Shown piece by piece: positions 63,831 to 64,000 of a stretch of 64,000 nucleotides of DNA (position 1 is its first letter; every line of letters starts with the position of its first letter). Origin of the DNA: Aneurinibacillus thermoaerophilus (GTDB taxonomy: Bacteria; Bacillota; Bacilli; Aneurinibacillales; Aneurinibacillaceae); contig NZ_FNDE01000004.1 in assembly GCF_900099925.1 (NCBI RefSeq), positions 113,422 through 177,421 of the forward strand. The letters run 5' to 3'. The notes below the pieces were generated by a model. That model was given only the letters and a program-made list of their open reading frames with translations, had not been told where the DNA came from and ran no database searches. The position numbers and the translations under genes are program-made.

Positions 63831-63845
63831 TTGAACCGCTTTCAA
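63831..63845. promoter_or_regulatory. Palindrome resembling cre upstream of gntP
   Basis: TTGAA-CCGCT-TTCAA (minus strand TTGAAAGCGGTTCAA): perfect 5-base arms; 12 of 14 positions of the cre consensus. It lies about 30 bases upstream of the gntP start, a position suited to repression. Confidence 0.45.
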
Positions 63846-64000
63846 TTCTTTTCTTGCTCTACTTTCTACCTACGTACCATACCCGCTCCTCTCTTTTTTT
63901 CTTAATAACTGTAGATGAGCAAATTCACTAACATAAATTTACATCCGAACAAAAAAGGAGACATGAACCCGATTCCTTGATTAGAATAGATGTGTCACCA
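63846..64000. other. Right edge of window, upstream of gntP
   Basis: AT-rich. No reading frame, sigma-54 promoter or structured RNA was recognised. It probably contains the gntP promoter and the start region of whatever lies beyond. Confidence 0.4.

Noticed and set aside
63990..64000. TGGTGACA at the window edge as sigma-54 -24 element of gntP
   Set aside because: No GC at the correct -12 distance within the sequence.

Overview
The window looks like ordinary chromosome of a low-to-moderate GC, endospore-forming member of the Bacillales. AGGAGG-type ribosome binding sites precede most genes, and GTG and TTG starts are common. Families typical of this order are spread throughout: YqzF/DUF2627, YqhL, YdjO, RacA-like, YugP, YtpQ/DUF1444, YvrJ/DUF2922/DUF1659, bacilliredoxin and HemAT. 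The gene mix (SteA beside two glycosyltransferases, BkdR with a leucine dehydrogenase operon) points to the Aneurinibacillus/Brevibacillus side of the Paenibacillaceae; the genus is an inference. There is no prophage, CRISPR array or intact transposon.

Layout. 1-5 kb: branched-chain keto-acid operon (bcd, lpd, start of bkdAA) behind a near-consensus sigma-54 promoter, with its activator bkdR upstream. 5-8 kb: DUF2627 protein, then steA, a GT2 glycosyltransferase and a MraY/WecA-like membrane protein. 8-16 kb: rhodanese, YdjO, RacA-like protein, CNNM/CBS protein, YugP protease, a frameshifted MerR regulator, SurE, an acetyltransferase and signal peptidase I. 15.7-17.7 kb: a decayed group IIC intron lying directly behind the terminator of a DhaS-type aldehyde dehydrogenase. 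17.8-24.9 kb: DUF1444 protein and an unknown neighbour, a c-di-AMP (ydaO-type) riboswitch driving a small unknown protein, enoyl-CoA hydratase, TerB-like protein, the YvrJ/DUF2922/DUF1659 trio, PAP2 protein and a DUF2520 protein. 25-33 kb: DUF47-Pit phosphate uptake, two unknown proteins, an orphan small RNA candidate, truncated haemoglobin, lytic transglycosylase, acyl-CoA ligase and a membrane protein. 33-38.6 kb: pterin dehydratase and a five-gene signalling cluster (kinase, receiver, HAMP kinase, BMP lipoprotein, REC-Fis regulator). 38.6-42.6 kb: FAD-dependent protein, TetR regulator, a small inverted-repeat element, four tRNA genes and bacilliredoxin. 42.8-50 kb: polysaccharide deacetylase, ABC exporter, SGNH hydrolase, ornithine-cyclodeaminase-like enzyme, GltS-type symporter and two divergent XRE regulators with operator-like palindromes. 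50-54.4 kb: pgcA, pgi and pfkA. 54.4-60 kb: haem-oxygenase-like enzyme, AEC transporter, HemAT, STAS protein and NiaP-like transporter. 60-63.8 kb: 3-hydroxybutyrate operon (gntP-scoA-scoB-bdhA).

How the genes work together. Much of the window is carbon and acyl-CoA metabolism: leucine/valine/isoleucine breakdown, fatty-acid activation, 3-hydroxybutyrate use, aldehyde oxidation and upper glycolysis. Three promoters (bcd, dhaS, gntP) carry cre-like sequences that would fit carbon catabolite control. A second theme is sensing: a globin-coupled chemoreceptor, a free truncated haemoglobin, and the BMP-lipoprotein/two-kinase cluster.

The least explained items are the c-di-AMP riboswitch with no visible expression-platform terminator in front of an unknown protein, the orphan terminator-ended RNA near 28.9 kb, and the BMP/kinase/pseudo-receiver signalling cluster. 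All positions were worked out by hand; family names rest on recognised motifs and remembered homologues, not on searches.
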